A DNA stretch of 64,000 bases from Candidatus Saccharibacteria bacterium (GTDB lineage Bacteria; Patescibacteriota; Saccharimonadia; Saccharimonadales; Saccharimonadaceae): NCBI GenBank assembly GCA_016789455.1, contig JAEUQU010000002.1, positions 1 through 64,000 on the forward strand, read 5' to 3'. Under the pieces are notes generated by a model. It had not been told where the DNA came from, did no database searches, and saw nothing but the letters and a program-made list of their open reading frames with translations. Both the position numbers and the translations under genes were made by a program. Positions 1 to 8,081 of the stretch are shown here, in pieces; positions within the stretch are counted from its first letter, which is position 1, and the number at the start of each line of letters is the position of its first letter.

Positions 1-1329
1 TATCGTCAGAAGATTTATACAGGACGGTGGCACTGCCGGTAGTGCTGTCAAACTTTCTTACAACCAAGTACCTGTCAGTAGGCCAGCTGGCGGGGTCATC
101 GGCGGTAGAGATGATGACGACGGTGCCGTTATCATCTACCGTTGGCGAGTAGTTTGCATAGGGAGAATTGAGTCCGGTGGACGTCATGCTGTTTAAGTCC
201 ACGCTATAGGTAAGTGAGCGACTCAGGGAATACTTTAAAAGTGTATCGTCGTGTCCGCTTTGGCCAGGACCTGTACCACTGCCGCCTAGTAATACTATGC
301 CGTCAGGCGAGATGGCCATGCTGTTTACCTCAAAACTGCAGTCGTTAATGGGGACATCGTCTGCGGCCGGACCGGTGCTGGCCTGGTCAAGCTGTATGAC
401 CTCGCTAATGCCGGTACAAGTATTGGTTGGGCTTAAATCAGAGGATAGCAGGGCATACACTCTTCCGGTTTGGTCGCCGACGAATTGCTGAACGGTTCGG
501 CGATTACTGTACGTCGTATTGGACAGATCATAATTTTACTTGTAGCTTCTGCTAGGCTATCATTTGTAAAATCGTAGTACCGAACGTACTTGCGATCCGT
601 GGCTGCTACGCCGTTCGAATACGTAATTTCATGATCCAGAAAAGCTACACCACTCTCTAATGGCACAATCAGGCCGCCTATTGGCGTGTGGCCATTAATG
701 TCAGCAACTTTTACTGGAGTGTCATCTAGCGTTTCCCCATTATTGATATCGAGCGCGTACAGCTTATTGTCGTAGTAGTTAGATGAACAATAACCAGAAG
801 CAAGGCCTACAGCATATAACACATTGTCGTTGCCGAGAGTGGGGTAGGCCATCCGTGCCTGGCGCTGTTCGGTTGAAAGGGTAGTGTCTGAGCATGCTGT
901 AAAAGATTTGGCCCAAACAAGTGCACCGTCCTTATATGCCGCCAGCCGATTTTCTTGGCCGACAGAGGAATTCTTGATTTCGTACAAGTACACCGTGCCG
1001 TCATGGCCAGTTGTCATGCTACGCTTGCTACAATCAAATGCATGCCATGCGCTGTTGGTCGTGCGTGAAAGCGTTGTTACTGTTGAGCCGTCAGGCGCAT
1101 ACGTCTTGGCGTATCCCTGAGGATAATTATGACTACAGTATGTGGCCGTAGCGCTGCCATCCCGATGCGCCGCCAAGTTGTTGGGCGTATAAGAATGGTC
1201 TCCCGTTAAGGTGGCAGGTATATGCGTGGCTGAGGCTCCTGCTTGCGCCCCTCCCGTAAACGCTAGAAGCGTTGAGAACATGACTGCTCCCATTATTACT
1301 GACGACAGAGTACGCAGGGAGTATTTCAC
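1..1329 (-). pseudogene. Secreted beta-propeller repeat protein, frameshifted, cut by left edge
   Basis: The GTG start at 1329 is followed by a signal-peptide-like stretch (residues about 8-30, ending near GGAQA). The body contains repeats resembling PQQ/WD beta-propeller blades (NVLYAVG, NKLYALDINNG, GRVYALLSSD, GIVLLGGSG), so an exported propeller protein is inferred; no enzyme motif is visible. The frame opened at 1329 is lost just after position 530. From about 533 down to position 1 another minus-strand frame stays open and continues the same blade pattern (DLSNTTYSNRR, then VYALLSSD). One missing base near 530-535 (ATT-AT instead of ATT-TAT) explains this. The gene continues beyond the window. 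Either a recent pseudogene or a sequence error. Confidence 0.7.
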
Positions 1330-1544
1330 TTTTTGTTTCCGTTGTGATTATGTTAATAGCCTTAGCATACCAAAACGCCGCAGTATAAAATAGCTGCAAA
1401 CATAATCACACAGACCATTTACGACAAGCGCCACATCTAAAGCGGTAACGGGCCGAGGATCGCTTGGTTTAATGATCCGGCGGGGAACATACTCTCGATT
1501 ATTGAGCAGAGCTAGGTTTGACCTGGCGGTACTATAAAAACAAT

Positions 1545-2299
1545 TTACTTAATTATTATTTGCGTAAACATTTGATCTGCCAATTCTGCAGTGGCGTCAT
1601 CATCAAGCCTGCAGCCAAACATGTATGTCTTTTCGCCACCATCTATCAGGTAAGTGATGGTGAACTGTTTTACATCTCTGGTAGATAGCCGGTTGGCACC
1701 GTAATAACGGACGGCTTTGCGCCCTTCGTAAGTGAAATTGTCGCGCTCGATGATGTTGTCCAGATACGGCCGGGCGGGTCGGTTAATTTGCCGTCGTCGC
1801 CGGTATCTAGTCCTTCCTTCGCCTCAATAGAGGGAAGGAAGGCAAGGCTTTGCACGGCAAAGCTGCACGGTCGCTCGCGATTATTGTCAGATGTGCCAAA
1901 TGTCGCGCTATACGTATAAAAAGATTCTCCTGGGTCTCGAAGTGAGGAGCTTGTTGGGCCACCCTCGGCTTTCCAGTCGGCTGGAATATAGATTGCGAGG
2001 ACAGAGTCCGCATAAGGCACCCATCCCTCTGGTGCGGGCATGCTTGTTACTTCGTCAAGCTTATCGTTATCAGCAATGATTGTAGGGTTCTTTTTTCCAG
2101 GTACTTTTTTCTCGCTGTTATTCGCGGTGGGCGGCGGCGATGCAGCTTGTTGTGGCGTGGGCACAATAAAGCTGAAATACCACCAAACTGATGTCGCAAT
2201 AAGCAAAGCGGTACAAGTTGTGATAAGCCAAAACAGCACTATCTTAGACGACGCATTATGCATAACTACTTCAGTATAAGCTATGCATAAATCTATCAT
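1545..2299 (-). pseudogene. Membrane-anchored protein, paralog of the gene at 4385, frameshifted
   Basis: One N-terminal membrane segment (about residues 20-47), a Pro/Thr-rich linker, then a soluble domain. Function unknown. In the first frame the protein stops at 1670, but after RIW (near 1758) a second minus frame continues as DNIIERDNFTYEGRKAVRYY and ends at TAA 1545. That tail aligns with the C-terminus of the gene at 4385-5098 (RIW..D....DSFT...GVRYV...GKTYMYS), so a single G is missing near 1757-1762. The shared GDDGK..P.RIW block confirms paralogy. A second in-frame ATG at 2263 lies nine bases after a TATACT box and may be the true start. It lies divergently to family A gene 1. Confidence 0.7.
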
Positions 2300-2313
2300 G
2301 TAATCTAACCCTA

Positions 2314-2342
2314 TTGATAATTAATTAAATTTGTGCTATAAT
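2314..2342 (+). promoter_or_regulatory. Sigma70-type promoter of family A gene 1
   Basis: TTGATA (2314-2319), 17-nt spacer, TATAAT (2337-2342) with an extended TGC before the -10. An 84-nt leader separates it from the ATG at 2427. Confidence 0.75.
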
Positions 2343-2426
2343 AGTAAGTTTAAGCCGCGCACCCCGCCCGGCACCCCCGGTTCCAAGGCCAAACAGCCCC
2401 AGAACCCCGACGAAAGCGAGCCACCA

Positions 2427-3032
2427 ATGGCCGACATGCAGGCCGACGAGGCCCCGACCTTCGCCTACGACACCGCCCGCGAGTCCCGGCAGTTCCCGGT
2501 GCCCGAGCTGATCCACGCCGCGCTGATCGACTTCGGTCAGCAGGGCTCCAAGATCCTGCTGCCCGGCATCCGCGGTGAACACCTGCCGCGGTCCGTCTTC
2601 GGCCCCAACTACGTGGTGCTGGATCAGGATGGCCGTGCCGCCGAGGTCTACGACGAGCAGGAGTTCCTGCGTGAGCACGCCTTCGTGCCGCTGCACACGC
2701 AGCCGGGCATCGGCTGGATCCGCAACCAGCTGTTCATGGGCTACTACCTGGACGCGCCGGTGAGCTGGCCGGGTACCAACCCGCCGCAGATCGTACCGGC
2801 GGGCACGCTGGTCATCCGGCGGGCGGACGGGTCCTTCACGACCCACGCGCCGGATGTCGCCACCACCCGCTTCCTGACGCCGGAGCAGGTGGCGCAGCTG
2901 GGCGCCAGCAGCTGGTCGGTGGACGACTACCTGCGGTGGGCCATCGACGCCCTGCAGCGCGACATGCTGCGACGGCTGGTGGACCAGCTCGGCGTCAAGC
3001 TGCCGGGCGGACCCGGCGCCGGCGGCCAGTAG
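2427..3032 (+). CDS. Family A protein 1 (unknown, GC-rich)
   Basis: Unrecognised 201-aa soluble protein without signal peptide or membrane segment. It is the most divergent of three tandem paralogs (this, 3148, 3707). Shared order: an N-terminal PELIHAAL/RPVFAIQV-like strand, a central GWIRNQLFMGYYLDAP block (equivalent to VWVDTRLPRGYLLDEP in the next gene), a PAGTLV strand and a C-terminal LTPEQV...GASSWS...L..AI..LQR helix. ATG 2427 is chosen because upstream in-frame codons overlap the promoter; ATG 2436 is possible. The very high GC contrasts with the AT-rich promoter and with AT-rich neighbours. Its own promoter and terminator make it monocistronic. Confidence 0.75.
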   Translation: MADMQADEAPTFAYDTARESRQFPVPELIHAALIDFGQQGSKILLPGIRGEHLPRSVFGPNYVVLDQDGRAAEVYDEQEFLREHAFVPLHTQPGIGWIRNQLFMGYYLDAPVSWPGTNPPQIVPAGTLVIRRADGSFTTHAPDVATTRFLTPEQVAQLGASSWSVDDYLRWAIDALQRDMLRRLVDQLGVKLPGGPGAGGQ

Positions 3033-3039
3033 CCGCCAC

Positions 3040-3092
3040 GGGGCAGGGGTACGTTCCGGAGTCTGGACGTACCCCTGCCCCTGTTGTTTTTT
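3040..3092 (+). terminator. Strong rho-independent terminator after family A gene 1
   Basis: A perfect 15-bp stem (GGGGCAGGGGTACGT pairing with ACGTACCCCTGCCCC) is followed by TGTTGTTTTTT. Confidence 0.85.
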
Positions 3093-3147
3093 ATGGTGTA
3101 CAATACTGCCGAGGAGTCCGCCAGGCTACCAAGAAAGGAAGGGCACG

Positions 3148-3714
3148 TTGCCCATCTCATTTCCGTTCGACGACCTCCGCGCCACCCCGCAATTCAAGAA
3201 GCCCCAACCGGTCTACGCCGTCCGTCTGAAGGCGCTGTCTTCCGGCACTGTCTACGAGGTCGGCACCAGCCAGCGTAACGACCGCCACACCGCCCAGGGC
3301 ATCACCGCCGTCCTGCTCAACCAGGAGGGCCACGTCGGCACCTCCGTTCCCTGGATGGAATGGATCGCCAACTACCAGCGCGTGCCGGTGCCCGGCTGGC
3401 CGGACATCGTCTGGGTGGACACCCGGCTGCCCCGGGGCTACCTGCTGGACGAGCCGCTCGCCGTGCGTGAGAACGGCAGTCCCACGCAGCTGCCGGCGGC
3501 CACGCTGGTGCTGAGCCACAACGGCGTGCTGTCCTACGTGCTGCCCCAGCAGGCGGCTGTGGACTACCTGAGTCCGCAGAAGGTGCGCTGCGCCGGCATG
3601 ACCGCCTGGACCCAGCCGCACTACGCCCACTGGTGTGTCACCGAGGTGCAGCGCATGCTGGCGCTGGCCGACCCCACGCAACTCCAGCCGCAAGAGGAGG
3701 GCAGCAATGCCTGA
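3148..3714 (+). CDS. Family A protein 2 (unknown, GC-rich)
   Basis: Unrecognised 188-aa protein. TTG start at 3148 is supported by AAGGAAGG five bases upstream. It shares with protein 3 (3707) the block [IV]VWVD.R.P.GYLL.EP, the following ...LP...L.L....VLSYVL strand and a C-terminal LSPQKVRCAGMTAWTQPHYA helix (LTPEEAA...LGMVGWTPSHYA in protein 3). No transmembrane segment, signal peptide or catalytic motif is apparent. Its last eight bases overlap the start of the next gene, so the two are translationally coupled. A TGTACAAT -10-like box lies at 3096-3103. Confidence 0.78.
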   Translation: MPISFPFDDLRATPQFKKPQPVYAVRLKALSSGTVYEVGTSQRNDRHTAQGITAVLLNQEGHVGTSVPWMEWIANYQRVPVPGWPDIVWVDTRLPRGYLLDEPLAVRENGSPTQLPAATLVLSHNGVLSYVLPQQAAVDYLSPQKVRCAGMTAWTQPHYAHWCVTEVQRMLALADPTQLQPQEEGSNA

Positions 3715-4246
3715 TGAATTCATGTTCGACATGACGCTGGCCTCCCGCCAGTACCGCCGGCCCCGGCCGGTCTTTGCCATCCAGGTGACCACCGAGCGGC
3801 CCGGCCAGGAGATTCTGGTGCCGGTGGACGAAGGCCCGTGGCACCGCCGCCGGCTGGACACGGTCTCGTACCTGCCAGCCGACCCGCAGGGCAGGGCGGC
3901 CAGTCCGCTGCCGGCGGAGGTGTGGCACAGGCGCTACCACCCGGTGACCATCCCTGGCATGCCGCATGTGGTCTGGGTGGACGTGCGGGTGCCCCAGGGC
4001 TACCTGCTGTCTGAACCCGCCATTGCCGTGCGGGGCGGGAACCAGGTGACACTGCCGCCCGGCTCGCTGGCCCTGCGTTACACCGGGACGGAGGCACTCA
4101 TCGAGCTGCTGACGCCCGAGGAGGCGGCCGAGCAGTTCTACAGCCTCGGCGAGGTGGTGAGCCTGGGCATGGTGGGCTGGACGCCCAGCCACTACGCCTT
4201 CAAGGCGGTCGAGGCGGTGCAGCGGCAGGTGAGTGTCCGGCTGTAG
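3707..4246 (+). CDS. Family A protein 3 (unknown, GC-rich)
   Basis: 179-aa paralog of the preceding gene, with RPVFAIQV near the N-terminus, VVWVDVRVPQGYLLSEP in the centre and GMVGWTPSHYAFKAVEAVQR at the end. The ATG at 3707 has GAGGAGG as ribosome binding site inside the end of the upstream gene and overlaps it by eight bases. Soluble, GC-rich, function unknown. Conservation is concentrated in W, Y, G and P positions, which suggests a conserved fold rather than an active site. Confidence 0.78.
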   Translation: MPDEFMFDMTLASRQYRRPRPVFAIQVTTERPGQEILVPVDEGPWHRRRLDTVSYLPADPQGRAASPLPAEVWHRRYHPVTIPGMPHVVWVDVRVPQGYLLSEPAIAVRGGNQVTLPPGSLALRYTGTEALIELLTPEEAAEQFYSLGEVVSLGMVGWTPSHYAFKAVEAVQRQVSVRL

Positions 4247-4261
4247 CCGGGCGGCTCTGCA

Positions 4262-4300
4262 AGGGGCGGGGTGCGCGTGTGCGTACCTCGCCCCTGTTTC
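4262..4300 (+). terminator. Terminator of the family A operon
   Basis: AGGGGCGGGGT-g-CGC pairs with GCG-t-ACCTCGCCCCT around a GTGT loop, followed by GTTTC. Confidence 0.65.
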
Positions 4301-4384
4301 AATTATTAAAAATGTTTCGTTTGTGCGCGTTTAACTTTCGAAATGATGCTTGTGTTATATTGAGCGTACGGAAAGTAAATAAAC

Positions 4385-5098
4385 TTGAATAAAAATATAT
4401 ATATAACCATCTTGGTATTGCTGACACTTGCCGGTGCAGTTTTGGCGTTTACTTATGTGGCAAAAGAGAACGTTAACAGTAATGGTTCTACTAACAAAGA
4501 AGCACATCAAGGCGAGTTAAGTGGAGATATCCAAAAAATTGCAAACAGCCCAAGCGAGGGCATTAGGTTTGAGGACAAGATCAAGAATATAGACACAGTC
4601 AAAGATGTGCCAAGCGGCTGGAAAAAATATGAGAATGGCGAGTACGGCTTGAGCTTTGTGCATTCTCCTAAGTTGACGGTCCAGTTCAGAGAGCCTTCTA
4701 GGGACTCGTCTGGAGGCGACCCGACAGAACATAGCTTTCTTTTTTACGACCAATCCGGGAAGCAGAGCGATTGCTGTACCCTTAATGTTATCGATAAAAG
4801 CCTGGTTGAAGTTGCGCTTGATATTGAAGACGGCGATACCGGTGATGATGGAAAAGTCGTCGCAAGCCCCAAAAGGATATGGCGTGACGTCAAAGAAAAA
4901 GATTCATTTACAATTGATGGTCACCAAGGTGTCCGTTATGTCAGTACGATAAGAAGGTCGTATCAGGAAGATTATCAGACTTTGGCTTCATATCTCATAA
5001 GCTTCAGGGGCAAGACATACATGTACAGCACCAATAGCAATTCCGTTGCGAGCGACAATGAAGCATTTAGGGTTTTGCAAAGCTTGGTATTGAAGTAG
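4385..5098 (+). CDS. Membrane-anchored protein of unknown function (intact paralog of 1545-2299)
   Basis: 237 aa starting at TTG 4385 with GGAAAG upstream. One N-terminal hydrophobic helix (residues 5-24) acts as signal anchor, then a hydrophilic linker and an extracytoplasmic domain with the signature GW..YENGEYGLSF, a central CCTLN, and GDDGKVV.SPKRIW followed by KTYMYS. The second half matches the repaired tail of the paralog at 1545-2299, which provides the reference for its frameshift. AT-richer than the family A genes between the two copies. Function unknown; resembles small substrate-binding or stress-type exported domains only in layout. Confidence 0.75.
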   Translation: MNKNIYITILVLLTLAGAVLAFTYVAKENVNSNGSTNKEAHQGELSGDIQKIANSPSEGIRFEDKIKNIDTVKDVPSGWKKYENGEYGLSFVHSPKLTVQFREPSRDSSGGDPTEHSFLFYDQSGKQSDCCTLNVIDKSLVEVALDIEDGDTGDDGKVVASPKRIWRDVKEKDSFTIDGHQGVRYVSTIRRSYQEDYQTLASYLISFRGKTYMYSTNSNSVASDNEAFRVLQSLVLK

Positions 5099-5109
5099 GA
5101 CCGTACTGA

Positions 5110-5496
5110 TTATTGCTCGAGTTTACTGGCCAGTTCAAAGAGCTTATTCCAATCTTCCTCTGTCGGAGTACCGTCATCAATGTCCTCGCACACATCAGCA
5201 ATCGCATGCAGTACGGGTTCTTTCTGTGCGTCAAAAAGTTCCGGATGAGCCCAAGCCAAGGTAGCAATCGTACCCGCCGGATGCCACAGGACGGTATCGG
5301 GGTCGGTCAGCCTGTTCATTGGTTCGGCCCTGAGTTCGGAGACTATGGTAGTGACATACCAAATTAATAAATGCCGAGTGCCGGGGGCGGTAGGATTATG
5401 GGTAATAGCTCTGTGGGCTGCACTCTTGGCATTCCTTACGGCTATAAGCCGCTCATCTTCAAGGGGGCCGTCTTGTGCTGTCTGGGCTGAAATCAT
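5110..5496 (-). CDS. Hypothetical soluble protein
   Basis: 128-aa protein rich in Ala, Glu and Asp with no recognised domain, no signal peptide and no membrane segment. A central LLIWYVTTIVSEL helix and a C-terminal acidic helical region (EEDWNKLFELASKLEQ) are visible. A TAGAAT hexamer sits six bases before the ATG, so the mRNA may be leaderless. Convergent with the gene at 4385, separated by 11 bases. Confidence 0.65.
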   Translation of the reverse strand: MISAQTAQDGPLEDERLIAVRNAKSAAHRAITHNPTAPGTRHLLIWYVTTIVSELRAEPMNRLTDPDTVLWHPAGTIATLAWAHPELFDAQKEPVLHAIADVCEDIDDGTPTEEDWNKLFELASKLEQ

Positions 5497-5538
5497 ACAA
5501 GTATTCTAGGATAAATAATACGCAAGAGAAAGTGAATC

Positions 5539-5575
5539 GTGGCGCCGTCCGGACATCGAATCCGAACGGCGCCAC
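5539..5575 (-). terminator. Hairpin downstream of the gene at 5597
   Basis: GTGGCGCCGT and ACGGCGCCAC form a perfect 10-bp stem, with CCGGA/TCCG extending it inward. On the minus strand it precedes a T/C-rich run. Confidence 0.65.
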
Positions 5576-5596
5576 TTCAGGGCAGGTGCTGGCGAA

Positions 5597-5956
5597 TCAC
5601 CGTGCGTGGGGCGGCGGCCGATGCCGCCGCCGGTTCTTCTTGCCGACGCCCTGGTTGGTCCAGTGGATGTTGCTCTCGCCACCCCGACCATCCGTGTCCC
5701 ACGAGACACGAGTGTTGTCACGGTAGAACTGAGTGGCGTGGCCCTGGCCGGTTCGCGGATCTATCTCGCCCGTTGCGCCAGTTGGCTCCTGCTCGCTCCG
5801 TTCCTGGCGGTCGTAGATTGTTGAGCTTCCGCCGTGAAGGCGGTTGTACACCTCCTGCCAGTCTGACAGCTGTTCGTTGTAACGCTCCCATGCCTCGCCT
5901 GCAGACCGGCCGCGGACGCGTGGCCTCTGCGGTCGGGTTGGACAGCGTTGACACAT
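5597..5956 (-). CDS. Small basic C-x-x-C N-terminal protein (unknown)
   Basis: 119-aa hydrophilic protein. ATG 5956 is chosen because GAGGAG lies just upstream. It begins MCQRCP (a CxxC pair), continues with an Arg/Pro-rich stretch and a central WERYNEQLSDWQEVYNRL helix, and ends in a very basic KKNRRRHR tail, which suggests nucleic-acid or polyanion binding; this is inference. A TTGACT element lies at 6064-6069 upstream and a hairpin follows the stop, so it is probably a single-gene unit. Confidence 0.6.
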   Translation of the reverse strand: MCQRCPTRPQRPRVRGRSAGEAWERYNEQLSDWQEVYNRLHGGSSTIYDRQERSEQEPTGATGEIDPRTGQGHATQFYRDNTRVSWDTDGRGGESNIHWTNQGVGKKNRRRHRPPPHAR

Positions 5957-6040
5957 AGGGATAGCTCCTCCGTGCGGTGGACTTCCGGAAGTCCGTATGC
6001 ACTCATATGCTTGTGGCAGAATGCATCCCAGACTCATAGT

Positions 6041-6069
6041 ATTGAAAATTATAATTGATATTTAGTCAA
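6041..6069 (-). promoter_or_regulatory. Probable promoter of the gene at 5597
   Basis: Minus strand TTGACT (6064-6069), 17 nt, TTCAAT (6041-6046); an alternative TATAAT lies closer (6048-6053), so the exact -10 is uncertain. Confidence 0.45.
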
Positions 6070-6327
6070 CAAAATGTAATTAACATTTAATAAAGAATTA
6101 ATATCTTCTAAGAGACGACTAAGTGTGGCGGCCGCCTATAACTATTTTAGTGCAGCCGAATTGGAAGTATCCATTCTTGTTGCCATAATACAATGTTAGT
6201 TTATAAACATTTCAAAATTAAAGAATTATGTTACTATAACGCATGGAGCCTGCGCCTGGCAGTGCTCTTGCTCAAAACGAGCATTCACCCGAGGCATGCC
6301 TTTGGCATGCGGAGAGGAGTCTCGCAA

Positions 6328-6514
6328 GTGACCGCAGCTCTTTTGACGGAGCCGGACGGCGATCTGTCCGTGATGCCGCAGGCCTTGCCCGTCGAGCTGG
6401 CGCACATCGTCACGCCCCCCCCAGATGGGGACGTGCACGTGCCGCTGCCCCAGGTGCTGCACGGGCAACGCCCACTGCCACCGCTACGAGACCGGCTGCA
6501 ACATCAACTGGTAG
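6328..6514 (+). pseudogene. Small Cys/His-rich protein gene interrupted at an 8-C run
   Basis: GTG 6328 has GAGGAG nine bases upstream and opens a frame encoding TAALLTEPDGDLS...VELAHIVTP, which reaches a run of eight C (6415-6422). After the run, only the neighbouring frame makes sense: GTCTCRCPRCCTGNAHCHRY then ETGCNINW and TAG (6514), with eight Cys and two His in about 28 residues. With seven C the two halves join into a roughly 61-aa protein with a zinc-binding or disulfide-rich tail. A strong terminator follows. It is either a sequencing indel or a slippage-prone (phase-variable) gene. Confidence 0.6.
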
Positions 6515-6525
6515 GCCGGCTCAAC

Positions 6526-6571
6526 CCAGGCTTGCAGGTTCTTTCGTGGAGCCTGCAAGCCTGGTGGTTTT
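6526..6571 (+). terminator. Terminator after the Cys-rich small gene
   Basis: Perfect 13-bp stem CCAGGCTTGCAGG / CCTGCAAGCCTGG with a 13-nt loop, followed by TGGTTTT. Confidence 0.8.
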
Positions 6572-7163
6572 ACAATTTTTTCGTATATTTATCTCGCATT
6601 TCAATAAATTTATCTCTCGACTCCATAGCAATAACAGGACTCACCCGTTCAACTTCATCCCATATTTTATGAAATTGGGCAAGCTCCTCGTTATAGTGCG
6701 CTTTAGAGTACACGCCAGCCAGCATATACATTGCCTCGTCACGAGGAGGGGTTACTTTTTCCTGTATTACCCCGATGTATCCAAGCACATGAGTAACCGG
6801 GAACCCATACAGAATACCGGCTTCTAATTCGCTAAGCTGATCGTGCCTTGCTTTGACATAGTTCAGGACGGCTTGGTTGGCGCCAACTTGAATCCATGAC
6901 TCTTGAAAATCGCCGTTTCGTGATTCCGTGCGGTATGGCAGCTCTAGTTTTCGTATTTCAGCCAAACTGGCATCACGGCGCGACAATCCGATATCAACTT
7001 CTGCAATCCACTTTTTGTGAAGCAGCAGTAGTAGCAGCTCAACCTTTTCTCCGATTGTCAGTACTGTTGAGTTTTCTAGAATTCTAATTTTAAGCTTCGT
7101 TATCTTTGGCAAAATCTTATCGGCATCTGCCAATGGTACAGGCTGTGGAGTGATGGGTAGCAT
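6570..7163 (-). CDS. Hypothetical helical protein
   Basis: 197 aa, AT-rich codon use compared with adjacent GC-rich genes. No signal peptide or recognised domain; mostly predicted helices, including a Leu-rich segment (VELLLLLLHKK, about residues 40-52). The C-terminal part contains two PP/DEA helices and a basic tail. A TACTAT box ends ten bases before the ATG, again compatible with a leaderless transcript. Function unknown. Confidence 0.65.
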   Translation of the reverse strand: MLPITPQPVPLADADKILPKITKLKIRILENSTVLTIGEKVELLLLLLHKKWIAEVDIGLSRRDASLAEIRKLELPYRTESRNGDFQESWIQVGANQAVLNYVKARHDQLSELEAGILYGFPVTHVLGYIGVIQEKVTPPRDEAMYMLAGVYSKAHYNEELAQFHKIWDEVERVSPVIAMESRDKFIEMRDKYTKKL

Positions 7164-7363
7164 TTATTTTAGGATAGTAGCGCATCTGGCAAAAGTACAG
7201 CTTTTCACGATTCTACAGCCCTTTGCTCAAAGTTGGACTTATATTTCATTTTTATTTAACTTTCATCAGGTACAACATACAACCAGACTAGCCAACAGCG
7301 CTGGTGTGCGGTACAAACAGAGTAAGGATATTGACAGGAAACCCCTATGTCGGCCACGGCAGT

Positions 7364-8071
7364 ATGCGACTTTTAATCATCGAAGACAACAAACAGGTAG
7401 TCATGGCCCTGCAGCGCGGGCTGCGCTCGGCCTATGCTATCGACGTGGCCTACAACGGCCAGGACGGCCTGCTGCAAGCCATGGCCACCAGCTACGACGT
7501 GATTCTGCTGGACCTGACCCTGCCGGACATGAGCGGCGAGGACATCTGCCGCACGCTGCGGGCGGAGCGCCGGACCATGCCCATCGTCATCATTACTGCC
7601 GCCACGGAGGTGGTAAAGAAGGTGACCTTGCTGGACATGGGCGCGGACGACTTTTTGACCAAGCCCTGCTCGCTCGAGGAGATCCGCGCCCGCCTGCGCG
7701 CCGTGCTGCGCCGCAGCTCCCAGCGATTGTTCAATACGCTGCTGGTGGTAGAAGACCTGGAGCTGGATACGGCCGCCCGCACCGTCACCCGCCAGGGCCA
7801 GGCCATCCAGCTGCGCCGCAAAGAGTTTGACCTGCTGGAATACCTGATGCTCAACGCCGGGCGGACGGTGACCCGGCCGATGATCATCGAGCATGTGTGG
7901 GATATGAATGAGAATCTGTGGACGAATGCGGTGGATGTGCACATTAAGCATTTGAGGGATAGGGTGGATAAGCCGTTTGGGAAGAGGCTTATTCGAACCG
8001 TGCATGGCGTGGGGTATAAAATCGAGACATCAGAAGCAAAAGAGGCCGAAGTGTCACATATATTAAATTAA
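7364..8071 (+). CDS. OmpR/PhoB-family response regulator
   Basis: 235-aa two-component regulator. The receiver domain (1-115) has the acidic pair IIEDN, the phosphoacceptor Asp50 in LLDLTLPD and the conserved Lys in FLTKPC. The C-terminal winged helix (about 130-225) has RRKEFDLLEYLMLNAGR, VHIKHLRDRV and the wing IRTVHGVGYKI. ATG 7364 is preferred over the longer upstream start because the receiver begins directly with MRLLIIEDN. The partner kinase starts 10 bases after the stop. Target genes are not identifiable, though protease genes lie immediately downstream. Confidence 0.92.
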   Translation: MRLLIIEDNKQVVMALQRGLRSAYAIDVAYNGQDGLLQAMATSYDVILLDLTLPDMSGEDICRTLRAERRTMPIVIITAATEVVKKVTLLDMGADDFLTKPCSLEEIRARLRAVLRRSSQRLFNTLLVVEDLELDTAARTVTRQGQAIQLRRKEFDLLEYLMLNAGRTVTRPMIIEHVWDMNENLWTNAVDVHIKHLRDRVDKPFGKRLIRTVHGVGYKIETSEAKEAEVSHILN

Positions 8072-8081
8072 AGTTAAAGAC

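Noticed and set aside
6243-6827. Plus-strand 194-codon frame in the 6.2-6.8 kb region
   Set aside because: It runs through the hairpin terminator into the antisense of the 6570 gene; the Cys-rich reconstruction fits codon use and signals better.
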